Position numbers and translations under genes: made by a program. Below are positions 36,930 through 45,880 of a DNA stretch of 64,000 bases, in pieces. Below the pieces are notes generated by a model that saw nothing but the letters and a program-made list of their open reading frames with translations, did no database searches and was not told the origin of the DNA. The DNA is taken from contig CABIZO010000003.1 of the NCBI GenBank assembly GCA_902363255.1, positions 186,001 through 250,000 on the forward strand. Reading direction: 5' to 3'. The stretch's first letter is position 1, and each line of letters starts with the position of its first letter. This DNA is from Peptostreptococcaceae bacterium. Lineage in GTDB: Bacteria; Bacillota; Clostridia; Peptostreptococcales; Peptostreptococcaceae.

Positions 36930-37124
36930 ATAAAAAAGTCATTCTAAAACCCCCATTTTAAAATGACTTCTTAATTAAAGTAAATCAATAATTGTAAAAT
37001 CCGCTCACATTTCCCCAAAAGATCTCCCTTTCATTAAGCAAACCTTTTCAGCCAATTACTTAAAGTTAATTTTTTACAATCCCAAACTTCCATTTGTAAT
37101 AAAACTTCCCACTTTTCTATTACA
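36930..37124 (-). ncRNA. Candidate structured RNA, about 195 bases
   Basis: Minus strand. A TATAAT -10 (37136-37131) precedes a 5' hairpin (10-bp perfect arms at 37118-37127 and 37092-37101, loop with GTGGGA). A middle domain is closed by ATTGTAAAA/TTTTACAAT pairing and contains several GGG/GGGG runs. The 3' end is a terminator: AAGTCATT..TTTTA arms (36969-36936), loop TGGGGG, then TTTTTTA. No reading frame is visible. The -35 is weak. The complementary strand would instead be C-rich and has its own promoter, so orientation is not certain. Confidence 0.45.
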
Positions 37125-37262
37125 AATATAATTATAAAACATTTTCCTAATAAAAGCTAATACTTTTTATAAATCAACAATAAATTTTTTCTTTTTTAAG
37201 AAAATTTCATCTTATTTGTAAGAAATCTATCTTTTATTTTAATACTATATTATATTAATAAA

Positions 37263-37287
37263 AAAAGATGCAAATGCATCTTTTTTA
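37263..37287. terminator. Bidirectional intrinsic terminator
   Basis: AAAAAGATGCA-AA-TGCATCTTTTT, T-rich on both strands; ends the BFD-like gene on the minus strand and could end a plus-strand RNA. Confidence 0.8.
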
Positions 37288-37289
37288 GT

Positions 37290-37472
37290 TTATTTATTTA
37301 ATTTATTTTTCACTAAATCTTCTACGTATGATTTACATCTACCGCATCCTTTTGTAGCCTTTGTTTCTTCTACAACTTTTTCAAAACTATCTGCTCCATT
37401 TTTTATACTCTCTTCTATTTTTTCAAAAGATACTCTTCTACAATTACATACGTTTTTATTAAAGTTTTCCAT
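37290..37472 (-). CDS. BFD-like [2Fe-2S] protein
   Basis: A 60-residue protein with four cysteines in the bacterioferritin-associated ferredoxin pattern: NVCNCRRVSFEKI at the N-terminus (CXC) and KGCGRCKSYVEDLV (CXXC) about 32 residues later. These coordinate one 2Fe-2S cluster in the BFD/helix-turn-helix fold. In this family it donates electrons for iron release from bacterioferritin or acts as a stand-alone domain of larger oxidoreductases; no ferritin gene adjoins it. GGAGGAC precedes the ATG. Confidence 0.85.
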   Translation of the reverse strand: MENFNKNVCNCRRVSFEKIEESIKNGADSFEKVVEETKATKGCGRCKSYVEDLVKNKLNK

Positions 37473-37769
37473 TTATGTCCTCCAATATATTATTACTAAT
37501 TATATTTTATATTATTTGTAATATATTTATTCCCCATATTTCTATATATAAACAAGATTTTTCTCATTCTCCTAAATAAGTTAATACCAAACTTTTTCCT
37601 GCAGATATATACTCAATAAAAACTTTGCCTATAACATCATCCTTTACTTAATGTTATAAAATAATTCTGCAGTTTTTTGCATAATTATAGAAATACATAT
37701 TTTTTCCTATTAATTATTAATCATTAAAATTCTTTTAATATTATATATCTATTACTATTTAAATAAAAT
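37473..37769. other. Intergenic stretch with one inverted repeat
   Basis: About 300 A/T-rich bases. A perfect 8-bp repeat TATAACAT/ATGTTATA (about 37630-37658) has a 13-base loop with no T tract. No convincing gene; a 23-codon frame near 37575 has its AGGAG too close to its ATG. Confidence 0.35.
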
Positions 37770-37811
37770 AAAGCTATAATTAATAAATTTAATTTATCAA
37801 TTATAGCTTTT
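37770..37811 (-). terminator. Intrinsic terminator of alcohol dehydrogenase
   Basis: AAAGCTATAATT/AATTATAGCTTT with extended A/T pairing through the centre. Confidence 0.75.
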
Positions 37812-37873
37812 ATTTATAATAAGGTTAATTTACATGTACAAATTTGTCTAAAATTATGTTAGTCGCCTATTAA

Positions 37874-39022
37874 TTACATAACTTTTGCTAATATAGCCTT
37901 TATTTCATCATGAGTAGCTTGAATTGGGTTAGTAGCACCACAAGCATCTTTTAATGCATTAGTAGCTAATATATCAAAATCTTCTTCTTTAGCTCCAAGT
38001 TCAGCAAATCCTTTAGGTATATTAACATCAGCAGCTAATTTTCTTATTGCAGCTATACAAGCAGCAGCACCTTCTTCGTCACTCATACCAGAAACATCTA
38101 CACCCATAAATTTAGCACAGTCTTTTAATTGTGGTGCAGCAGCTTTAGCATTAAATTCTTGAACCGCAGGAAGTAATATTGCATTACATACACCATGTGG
38201 TAAGTTATAGAATCCACCATATTGATGAGCTATAGCATGAACATATCCTAAAGAAGCGTTGTTAAATGCCATACCTGCTAAGAATTCAGCATAAGCCATT
38301 TTGTCTCTAGCTTCCATATTATTTCCATCAGCAACAGCATCTCTTAAATAGTCTTGTATTAATTCAATAGCTTTTTGTGCACAAGCATCAGTAACTGGTG
38401 TAGCAGCAGTAGATACATAAGCTTCGATTGCATGAGTTAATGCATCCATTCCTGTAGCAGCTGTTAATGAAGCTGGCATACTAACCATTAAATTAGGGTC
38501 ATTTATTGCAAGAACAGGGTTAACATGTTTATCAACTATTGCCATTTTAACATGTCTTTCTTCATCTGTGATTATAGAGAATATTGTCATTTCTGAAGCT
38601 GTACCAGCAGTAGTATTTATTGCTATAAGTGGAAGTTGTGGTTTTTTAGAAACATTAACACCTTCATAATCTTTTATATTTCCACCATTTGAAGATACTA
38701 AAGCTATACCTTTAGCACAGTCATGTGGAGAACCTCCACCATAAGATATAACAAAGTCACAACCATTATCCTTTAGAACTTTAACACCATCCATTACGTT
38801 AGTAACAGTAGGATTTGGTTGAGAACCAGGATATACTACAAATTCAATTCCATTTGCAGCTAAATTATCAGTTATTCCCTTAAACTCTGCACTTTTAGCA
38901 GATCTCTTTCCACAAACTATTAAAGCTTTTTTGAATCCTCTTGATTTTATTTCATCTGGTAAATTGTCTGCACATCCTGGTCCCATTAAACTAACACTTG
39001 GCATATAAAAAGTAAAAGCCAT
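37874..39022 (-). CDS. Iron-containing alcohol dehydrogenase
   Basis: A 382-residue group III dehydrogenase. NAD-binding GGGSPHDCAKG at about residue 96 and the metal ligands Asp/His/His/His in the region MDALTHAIEAY through GYVHAIAHQYGGFYNLPHGVCN (about 195-278) are intact. The family includes ethanol, butanol and 1,3-propanediol dehydrogenases; sequence here does not decide. AAGGAGG precedes the ATG, and codon use (GCT/GCA-rich, GGT) suggests high expression, as expected for a fermentative enzyme. An AraC-type regulator lies just upstream in the same direction. Confidence 0.9.
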   Translation of the reverse strand: MAFTFYMPSVSLMGPGCADNLPDEIKSRGFKKALIVCGKRSAKSAEFKGITDNLAANGIEFVVYPGSQPNPTVTNVMDGVKVLKDNGCDFVISYGGGSPHDCAKGIALVSSNGGNIKDYEGVNVSKKPQLPLIAINTTAGTASEMTIFSIITDEERHVKMAIVDKHVNPVLAINDPNLMVSMPASLTAATGMDALTHAIEAYVSTAATPVTDACAQKAIELIQDYLRDAVADGNNMEARDKMAYAEFLAGMAFNNASLGYVHAIAHQYGGFYNLPHGVCNAILLPAVQEFNAKAAAPQLKDCAKFMGVDVSGMSDEEGAAACIAAIRKLAADVNIPKGFAELGAKEEDFDILATNALKDACGATNPIQATHDEIKAILAKVM

Positions 39023-39093
39023 ATTGTAAAACCTCCTTAAATTTTAATTTATTTTATATGTAGTTAACTACATAATAACTTAACATCATAGTA

Positions 39094-39453
39094 TTAAATT
39101 TGCTTGTCTTTAATTTTGCAGGATTCTTGATATTCTAGTGGCGTTATTCCGTAAACTTTTATGAAGTTTTTATTTAGATGACTTAAATCATAAAACTCAT
39201 ATTTGCTTACAATAGTATTAATATCTACTCCATCTATTAAATCATTTTTTACCGCCTCTACCTTACAATTTAAAATATATCTATAAGGAGTAACACCAAC
39301 TTCTTGTTTAAATATTCGCGAAAAGTAAAATTTAGATAAGTTTATATACTGACAAATTTCATCAATAGTTAATTTCTTTTTTATATTGTCATTTATATAT
39401 TTTATTGATTTGATGATATAGGGATTAGCGTTATATATTTTACTACTTGGCAT
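39094..39453 (-). CDS. AraC/XylS-type DNA-binding protein, stand-alone HTH
   Basis: A 119-residue protein made of only the double helix-turn-helix of AraC regulators (LTIDEICQYINLSKFYFSRIFKQEVGVTPYRYI, then a second HTH ending DLSHLNKNFIKVYGITPLEY). There is no sensory domain, as in the MarA/SoxS group. The first ATG is unusually far (14 bases) from its GGAGCG site, so translation may be weak or the start may be non-standard. It lies 71 bases upstream of the dehydrogenase gene, its most likely target. Confidence 0.8.
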   Translation of the reverse strand: MPSSKIYNANPYIIKSIKYINDNIKKKLTIDEICQYINLSKFYFSRIFKQEVGVTPYRYILNCKVEAVKNDLIDGVDINTIVSKYEFYDLSHLNKNFIKVYGITPLEYQESCKIKDKQI

Positions 39454-39677
39454 GATAAATATTAACGCTCCTTTCTATTTAATAAACAAAAGTTGCTTAA
39501 TAAATAATATTTAATTGGACTGTATTACCGTATTTGCTCTAATTATTATTATATTTACTATAATTACATTATAGAATAATTTAAGTTTTACTGTATAGGA
39601 ATATATTGCCTTATTTTACCAATTAAACAGTAATCTTATAATAATGCAAAACAAATAATTAACAAATACCATGTAAA
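39454..39677. other. Intergenic leader region of AraC-type gene
   Basis: A/T-rich; together with 39718-39891 this makes a gap of about 440 bases. Apart from the terminator at 39678-39717 I see no gene or stable structure. Confidence 0.35.
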
Positions 39678-39717
39678 AACCATCATTTAAAAAGTAACTG
39701 CTTTTTAAATGATGGTT
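39678..39717 (-). terminator. Long hairpin, probable terminator of KamA-like gene
   Basis: Perfect 17-bp stem (39678-39694 with 39701-39717) and 6-base loop TAACTG. On the minus strand it ends in GGTTTTTAC. It lies 175 bases past the KamA-like stop. Confidence 0.6.
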
Positions 39718-39891
39718 CTGATACAAATGTAGTTACCTATAAAAACATACCTTTTATAATTATTAATATTTAATTTCCATTTATTACGTCATTTTTGTGT
39801 TGTATAATTATATCACATTAGGTATATTCAATCTTTTTATAGAACTAATTAAGATTTTAATATATTATTATTGTTTTATTGTTAACAATGC

Positions 39892-40911
39892 TTAATATAT
39901 CCAAGTTTGATTTTCATCTATTTCTTCTATAAATATTCTTCCTCTGTCTTCTTCGTACTTAGCTTGATGATATTTAAATAGGATTTTATCATCATCAAGT
40001 TTTCCAACTATTTCAATTTTGCCTCTTGTTGTAGACATACAGAATTTAAAACATTTACCTTGACCATTTTGTAAGTTCTTAGCTCCTTCTACTATATATG
40101 GTATTATTCCAATTGATGTAATTTTTCTTAATAAATCACCTAGTACTTGACTATCATCATTTATACCTTTTAATAGTACTGTTTGATTTTTTACAATAAC
40201 ACCAGCATCCCTTAAATACATTATTGATTCTTTTGCTTCTTTAGTGACTTCCCTTGGATGATTAAACTGAGTTACCACATAAATCTGTTTCCTTTTACCA
40301 TATTTAATAAGTATTTCTTTAAGCTCATTATCTTTTGTTATTCTTTGTGGATAAACCACAGGCATTCTTGTTCCAAATCTAATTAAATCAATATGAGGTA
40401 TATCGCATAATTGCTGTAAGAATTTTTCAATTTTTTTATTACTATTTAAAAGTGAATCACCTCCAGAAATTAGTACATTACTTATTTCTTCATGATTTTT
40501 AATATATTCTAACATTTCTTCAAAATGTTTTGCTATTTCTTCATCAGACAATCCAACTAGACGTTTTCTAAAACAATGTCTACAATACATTGCACAATGA
40601 TTGGTAGACAATATTATAACTGTTTGTTTATACTTATGTTGCATCCCTGTAATAATCGTATTATCTGCTTCACCACTTGTATCAAAACTTCCGTTCATAT
40701 CTGTTTCTTCAATTGAAGGAATACACATTTTCTTTATAGGATCATTTGGATCATCAAAATTTATCAGTGATAAATAATAAGGTGTAATTGACATCGGATA
40801 TTTTTCCAGAATATTACCAAGTTTTATTACTTGTTCATCACATAAGTTTAAAATACTTTTTAGTTCTTCCGCCTCTGTTATATTATTATATAATTCATGT
40901 GTTTTAATCAA
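39892..40911 (-). CDS. KamA-family radical SAM protein
   Basis: A 339-residue radical SAM enzyme with the cluster motif CAMYCRHC (CXXXCXXC, about residue 107) followed by FRKR, and VLISGGDSLL for SAM binding, as in lysine 2,3-aminomutase and EpmB. The usual PLP-binding region (PGGGGK) is missing; the C-terminus instead reads CMSTTRGKIEIVGKL and FKYHQAKYEEDRGRIF. It is therefore a KamA-like protein whose reaction may not be an aminomutation. It starts with TTG at 40911 after AAGGGGTGAT. No translation-factor or lysine-degradation gene adjoins it. Confidence 0.75.
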   Translation of the reverse strand: MIKTHELYNNITEAEELKSILNLCDEQVIKLGNILEKYPMSITPYYLSLINFDDPNDPIKKMCIPSIEETDMNGSFDTSGEADNTIITGMQHKYKQTVIILSTNHCAMYCRHCFRKRLVGLSDEEIAKHFEEMLEYIKNHEEISNVLISGGDSLLNSNKKIEKFLQQLCDIPHIDLIRFGTRMPVVYPQRITKDNELKEILIKYGKRKQIYVVTQFNHPREVTKEAKESIMYLRDAGVIVKNQTVLLKGINDDSQVLGDLLRKITSIGIIPYIVEGAKNLQNGQGKCFKFCMSTTRGKIEIVGKLDDDKILFKYHQAKYEEDRGRIFIEEIDENQTWIY

Positions 40912-41056
40912 ACTATCACCCCTTTAAAATTTGTACCGTGCAATTAATATATTACAACATTTATATTCAAATAACCTTCCTAAATGAGTGACAATATTTT
41001 ATTTTTCGATATTTTTTTAATTATCAATTAATTGAATCATTTTATTTATATATAAT

Positions 41057-42244
41057 TTATCTTATAATTTTTCTTGTCAAAGTACCTATCCCTACTCCCA
41101 TATTTACAACTCCTAAAAGCATTTCTAAATCAACAATCAAATATGATTTATGTATTGGCTTACAATTTTCAGCTCCAACTCCTAAAAAACTACCGCTACT
41201 TAAATTTAAAGTTTCATTAAAATCTTTAATAAATTTATCTAAATTTAGATTTTTTATTGTTTGAAAGTTATATACTACAATTTCATCACCTATTTCTACT
41301 CCTACTAAAAGATATATTATTGCAAATAATATAATTAAACATATTCCCATATACAACGCATTCATAGGTCTTTCACCATAACCACAACTAATTCTATAAA
41401 TAAGTGATTCTATTTTGGCTATAAAATTTAGGCTGTTGAATTCTGTTCTTTTGCACCAATAGTAGTATTCACCAAAGTTATTATTAAGAGAGTTCTCTTT
41501 AAACTTATTTGCTAAAGTTTCATATGTCATATATATTCCCTCATATTCATCTCTATCTTTTTTTAAAGGATATATCTTATCGAAAAATGTTTTTTCATCA
41601 AATTTTGTCATATACTTATCATCAAATTCAAGATCAATAATATAACACCTATGTGTTTTAAAAGATGATAAGTCGCAATCTGTAAAAGTAATTTTATCTA
41701 TCTTATCTTTATTCATAATTGCAAATTTTAAAAAAGTAGTCTCCATACTAGTATTTTGAATTAAACAACCTTCAAATATAGCATAAGATAAATCGCAGTT
41801 TATGAATTTACAGTATAATTTACAATTATAAAATTCACAGGAAAAATTTATTTTATTATTGAGAGAAGGAGGTTTTATATCTTCCTCTTCAATAAATATA
41901 CAATTTTGAAAAATAACACCTCCTAAGTCAAATTTACAATTATTAAATTTACAACCTATTATATTACAGTCAATAAATTTTATGTTAGAAAATATACAAT
42001 CTTCAAATTTCGCACAAATAATATCTTTATTGCTAATTACAAGAAAATCATTTTCATCTAATTTTCCTTTTTTCCCTAAGAATAATTCTTTTATATTTTT
42101 ATAACTATACTTCTCCCAAGGACTATAATCCATTTTCTCTTTATGCTTAAATATATAAGTAAAATATTTATCATTATTTAATTTTCTTTTTTCTAATTCA
42201 ATATTTAATTTATAATTTTCTTCTTTAAAGTTTATGTATGCCAT
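41057..42244 (-). CDS. Pentapeptide-repeat protein with C-terminal two-helix ion channel
   Basis: A 395-residue protein. About residues 60-190 are cysteine-rich pentapeptide repeats (FKDCIFSN-like units such as CNIIGCKFNNCKF and CKFINCDLSYAIF). About residues 295-315 are a first membrane helix (LYMGICLIILFAIIYLLVG); a re-entrant region follows with SFLGVGAENCKP, which aligns with K+-channel filter/pore loops in position but not in the exact GYG; then helix two (LIVDLEMLLGVVNMGVGIGTLTRKIIR), whose GTLTRK ending is typical of two-helix channels. It may be a ligand- or partner-gated channel of unknown ion selectivity. GGAGG precedes the ATG. Confidence 0.7.
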   Translation of the reverse strand: MAYINFKEENYKLNIELEKRKLNNDKYFTYIFKHKEKMDYSPWEKYSYKNIKELFLGKKGKLDENDFLVISNKDIICAKFEDCIFSNIKFIDCNIIGCKFNNCKFDLGGVIFQNCIFIEEEDIKPPSLNNKINFSCEFYNCKLYCKFINCDLSYAIFEGCLIQNTSMETTFLKFAIMNKDKIDKITFTDCDLSSFKTHRCYIIDLEFDDKYMTKFDEKTFFDKIYPLKKDRDEYEGIYMTYETLANKFKENSLNNNFGEYYYWCKRTEFNSLNFIAKIESLIYRISCGYGERPMNALYMGICLIILFAIIYLLVGVEIGDEIVVYNFQTIKNLNLDKFIKDFNETLNLSSGSFLGVGAENCKPIHKSYLIVDLEMLLGVVNMGVGIGTLTRKIIR

Positions 42245-42289
42245 ATTTTAATTTCCTCCATGTATTAATACTATTATTATTACCAAAAA

Positions 42290-42321
42290 AAAGACTTAAA
42301 TGAATAATCATCTAAGTCTTT
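42290..42321 (-). terminator. Intrinsic terminator of first lysW
   Basis: AAAGACTTA(A)ATGA/TCAT(C)TAAGTCTTT, T-rich on the minus strand. Confidence 0.75.
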
Positions 42322-42337
42322 GTATATTATTTAATTA

Positions 42338-44086
42338 TTATCCTTTAAATACCTCTTTTCCATCTATATCATCTACTTCTACACTCTTGCCAAGTAGCTG
42401 TATTCCTATAAACATGGCTACAAATGCTAATGGTAAAACTATATAAACAGGTAATCCAAATCCTGCTGGTATATATCCAAATACTATAGTTACAGCAGCA
42501 ACAAATATAGCATAAGGCATTTGTGTTCTAACATGATCTATATGATTACATCCAGCTCCCATTGATGAAAGTATTGTTGTATCTGATATTGGCGAACAGT
42601 GATCCCCAAATATCGCTCCAGTTAATACTGCAGATGTTGCAACTATCACATATGACATTTCTGTATTTATTGAATAAGCAAGTGGTATTGCAAGCGGCAT
42701 AAGTATTCCCATTGTTCCATAAGATGTTCCTGTTGCAAATGATATTATTGCACCAAGGACAAATATCAAGCTTGGTAAGATGAATGGTGGTAGTGAACCT
42801 GATAATAATGTAATTAAATATTTAGCTGTTCCAAGTTCTTTTATTACTGATGAAAGTGACCATGCACATATTAATATTACACCTGTTATTACTAATGTTT
42901 TCATACCATCTACCCATATATCTAAGGCTTCTGATACACTAAATATCTTTTTAGCTACACCCATAACCATTGCAACTATTCCGGCAAATAACGCTGATTG
43001 GAAAAGTGCAACAGATGCATCTGCATTTGAAAAAGCTTCTTTTATTGCATCAAATGATGCTGGTGAATTTTGCATAAGTTGAATTACTGTTGTGTCTTCT
43101 CCACCTATTATTGCCTGATATCCACTATAATAGAAAGCAAATAAAGCTCCAAGTATTAATGCTCCTATTGGTATTATTGCATTCCACACACTTAATTTTA
43201 CCCCTTCTAATGGCTCCATTTCATCATGTTTACTCAAGTTCTTATTAACTTCTTCATTTGAAGTAAGATTTTGACTTCCTCTTCTACATTCTATTTCCGC
43301 TTTTCTCATAGGTCCAAAATCTTTTAAAAGTAAAGCTGTCATTACTATAAATCCTAATATTAATATGTTATAAAATCTAAATGGAATTGTACTTAAAAAT
43401 ACTCCAAAAGCATTTGTATCAACACCTATACTTTCAAATGCTGATCCAATAAGTCCAACCTCAAGTCCTATCCATGTTGATATTATTGCTATACCTGCAA
43501 CTGGTGCTGCAGTAGCATCTATTATAAAAGCTAATCTTTCTCTTGATACTTTCATTTTATCTGTAACTGGTCTCATCATAGGCCCTATTATTAAAGAGTT
43601 CGCATAATCGTCGAAGAATACAAATAGTCCTGCAACCCAAGTAATTATTTGAGCACTTTTTGCTGTCTTTGCTCTTCTTGATAATGCTTCAGCTATAGCC
43701 TTAGCACCACCCATTTTCCCAACTAAATTTATAACTCCACCAATTGCTAAAACCTGAAGGATTATACCTGCATTCCATGGATCTGCTAATGAATCTACAG
43801 CTCTTTGAATTAAATCTAAGAATGAATAAAATATTGCCATAAAAGGATTAGTTCCTGTTATATTTAATATAAATCCACCTGACATGATACCTATAACTAA
43901 AGATACTATAACATTTTTAGTTATAAAAGCAAGCGATATAGCAACTAATGGAGGTATCAATGTCCATATACCAAATTTAGCTGCATTTTCAGCTGCAACA
44001 TCAACTTCCTCTGCAAATGATAATGCCGTTGTAGTTATGAATAACATGGTTGTCATCAAAAATAATCTCAAGTTTCTTTTTTTCAT
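42338..44086 (-). CDS. lysW: NhaC-type antiporter family carrier, probable lysine transporter (LysW)
   Basis: A 582-residue membrane protein of the NhaC Na+/H+ antiporter family with about 12 helices, preceded by a signal-like N-terminus ending SFAEE. Conserved family parts are WVAGLFVFFDDYANSLIIGPMMRPVTDK, ATGTSYGTMGILMPLAIPL and GAIFGDHCSPISDTTILSSMGAGC. A lysine riboswitch directly upstream argues for lysine (or Na+/lysine exchange) rather than pH homeostasis; this linkage is known for LysW. ATG 44086 after GGGGGAAAG is chosen; the 29 codons further upstream run through the riboswitch terminator. A close paralogue is at 46078. Confidence 0.85.
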   Translation of the reverse strand: MKKRNLRLFLMTTMLFITTTALSFAEEVDVAAENAAKFGIWTLIPPLVAISLAFITKNVIVSLVIGIMSGGFILNITGTNPFMAIFYSFLDLIQRAVDSLADPWNAGIILQVLAIGGVINLVGKMGGAKAIAEALSRRAKTAKSAQIITWVAGLFVFFDDYANSLIIGPMMRPVTDKMKVSRERLAFIIDATAAPVAGIAIISTWIGLEVGLIGSAFESIGVDTNAFGVFLSTIPFRFYNILILGFIVMTALLLKDFGPMRKAEIECRRGSQNLTSNEEVNKNLSKHDEMEPLEGVKLSVWNAIIPIGALILGALFAFYYSGYQAIIGGEDTTVIQLMQNSPASFDAIKEAFSNADASVALFQSALFAGIVAMVMGVAKKIFSVSEALDIWVDGMKTLVITGVILICAWSLSSVIKELGTAKYLITLLSGSLPPFILPSLIFVLGAIISFATGTSYGTMGILMPLAIPLAYSINTEMSYVIVATSAVLTGAIFGDHCSPISDTTILSSMGAGCNHIDHVRTQMPYAIFVAAVTIVFGYIPAGFGLPVYIVLPLAFVAMFIGIQLLGKSVEVDDIDGKEVFKG

Positions 44087-44140
44087 TTTCTTTCCCCCTA
44101 ATATTTTATAGTGAATATTATAAGGGCTATTTTTCTCAAT

Positions 44141-44363
44141 AAAAAAACCTTGATATAAGAGCATCAAGGTCATAATTATACTAAATTATAAATACATTTG
44201 ATAGCTCAACACTAATTTCTTAGTGACAGTGGCATATATGTTCTACATACCCCCAGCGAAATAACTTTAAAGCTTCAGTTATACACTTCGGCGATGTTTC
44301 CTTTCACAATAATTCAACGTTGCTTTACTCCTTATTATTACTAATAAAAATCGCGCCTCTACC
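44141..44363 (-). promoter_or_regulatory. Lysine riboswitch (L-box) upstream of first lysW
   Basis: Aptamer 44363-44200 on the minus strand: starts GGTAGAGGCGCG, contains AGTA.., GAAAGGAAACATCGCCGAAG, CTGGGGG, GCCACTGTCAC and closes with GTTGAGCTATCA, pairing with the start. The expression platform is a terminator (ACCTTGAT/ATCAAGGT, 44148-44170, then TTTTTTT), so lysine should turn the carrier off. Confidence 0.95.
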
Positions 44364-44386
44364 TTAAATATTCACTTGTTACTATG

Positions 44387-44415
44387 AGTATATATTACCT
44401 CCCATTATTTAGCAA
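44387..44415 (-). promoter_or_regulatory. Predicted promoter of first lysine riboswitch
   Basis: -35 TTGCTA (44415-44410), 17-bp spacer, -10 TATACT (44392-44387). Confidence 0.65.
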
Positions 44416-44611
44416 CCATTTAATTACATTTTATTCCACATTCATTTCATAAATATTTTTATATTCAATTGTATTATAATATTATTTCTTTATAATTTTA
44501 TTATAGTAATGAATTTAAGGAAGCAATAATGTTCATTATTTATTTTGTAGATAGATGTTCTCCTTTTATATTATTGTATTGCTTTAGACTATTTTAAATA
44601 GGAGGTATTAA

Positions 44612-45100
44612 ATGGACAACTTAACGATCATATATCCCAATAAAAAATATACTTATTCTTATTGGCTAGCTGTTAATAAAGTTATAGATGAGAAAATTTA
44701 TTTAAGTACTACCGAAAACTTTTCTTATGATTCAACAAAGGAGTTTATTAAAAATAAACTTAAAAATAATTCTCCTTTCCTACTTTTAGTAAATACAGAA
44801 AATGATAGTATTGTAGGATGGTGTGATGGTGAAATATTTAATGATGAAAAAGTTATTTTAGGAATAGGTATTTTGGAACCTTATAGAAATATAGGCTACG
44901 GGAAGCTATTAATTAAAAAGATGATTTCCATATGTAAAGATAAAAAGTATAAATATTTATGTCTTCAAGTAAGAGAAAATAATAAAAGAGCAATACATGT
45001 TTATTCATCCTTAGGGTTTAAAAAGTATAATAGAATTGCAGATGTTTATTATAATAATAACTTTAAGGAAGATATTATTGAAATGGTATTAAATTTATAA
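44612..45100 (+). CDS. GNAT-family N-acetyltransferase
   Basis: A 162-residue acetyl-CoA-dependent transferase. The acetyl-CoA pyrophosphate loop is LGIGILEPYRNIGYGKLLIKKM in two parts (R-x-x-G-x-G at about residue 99), followed by CLQVRENNKRAIHVYSSLGFKK, the usual beta5/alpha4 end of GNAT proteins. The acceptor substrate is unknown. AGGAGGT precedes the ATG. It is a plus-strand single gene between two minus-strand units. Confidence 0.85.
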   Translation: MDNLTIIYPNKKYTYSYWLAVNKVIDEKIYLSTTENFSYDSTKEFIKNKLKNNSPFLLLVNTENDSIVGWCDGEIFNDEKVILGIGILEPYRNIGYGKLLIKKMISICKDKKYKYLCLQVRENNKRAIHVYSSLGFKKYNRIADVYYNNNFKEDIIEMVLNL

Positions 45101-45111
45101 TTATCAAAATA

Positions 45112-45159
45112 AAAATAGTAATAATTTTACTTTTTAATACTTAAAATTATTACTATTTT
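45112..45159. terminator. Bidirectional terminator
   Basis: Perfect 18-bp arms (45112-45129 with 45142-45159) of A/T-rich sequence, lying between the convergent GNAT and tcdA genes. Confidence 0.75.
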
Positions 45160-45169
45160 ATATTTTAAC

Positions 45170-45880
45170 TTATTTTATTCCTAACAAATATTTTATAACT
45201 TCTGATGACATTATTAACCCACCACATGAAGACATGAATGACATACTTCCAGGTAGTATTCTATGACCATTTGATATCTTTTCTTTTACCTCTATAGGTT
45301 TCTCTGTTGAAAATACAACCTTTAAATGTTCTATACCTCTATCCCTAAGCTCTTTTCTCATTACCTTTGCTAATGGACATGTGTGAGTATTGGAAATATC
45401 ATTAATTTCTATTTTTGTAGGATCTAATTTATTGCCCATACCCATAGAGCTTATTATTGGTATATTTTTATTTATACATATCTGAACTAAATGAATTTTT
45501 GATGATACCATATCTATAGCATCTACGACATAGTCATAATTTTCACTAAATATTTTATTGCTAGTTTCTTCATTAAAAATACAATTAATTGCTTTTATAT
45601 TTAAATCCTTGTTTATATCTAGTAATCTATTTTTTACAACCTCTACTTTATCTTTATTTAAATTAGACATTAATCCAGGTAACTGCCTATTAAAATCACT
45701 TTCTTCAACTTTTGCATAATCTACAATTGTTAAATTTCCAATGCCTGCTCTTATTAAAGCTTCTACACAAAAACTTCCTACTCCTCCAACTCCTATAACA
45801 AGTACATGAGAATTTTTTAATTTATTCATGTTTTCTTCTCCTATAAGAAGATTTGTTCTCATTGTAAAATCATTATTCAT
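45170..45880 (-). CDS. tcdA: tRNA threonylcarbamoyladenosine dehydratase
   Basis: A 236-residue E1-like (ThiF/HesA) ATPase. The nucleotide loop VLVIGVGGVGSFCVEALIRAG is at about residue 27, followed by the E1 motif DFNRQLPG and DAIDMVSSK. In the TcdA/CsdL group the enzyme adenylates t6A37 of tRNA to cyclise it to ct6A. There is no C-terminal ubiquitin-like or rhodanese part, and length fits TcdA. AAGGAGA precedes the ATG. Confidence 0.88.
   Translation of the reverse strand: MNNDFTMRTNLLIGEENMNKLKNSHVLVIGVGGVGSFCVEALIRAGIGNLTIVDYAKVEESDFNRQLPGLMSNLNKDKVEVVKNRLLDINKDLNIKAINCIFNEETSNKIFSENYDYVVDAIDMVSSKIHLVQICINKNIPIISSMGMGNKLDPTKIEINDISNTHTCPLAKVMRKELRDRGIEHLKVVFSTEKPIEVKEKISNGHRILPGSMSFMSSCGGLIMSSEVIKYLLGIK

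Noticed and set aside
44087..44173. N-terminal extension of the first lysW
   Set aside because: These codons run through the riboswitch terminator and the GGGGGAAAG ribosome binding site of the ATG at 44086.
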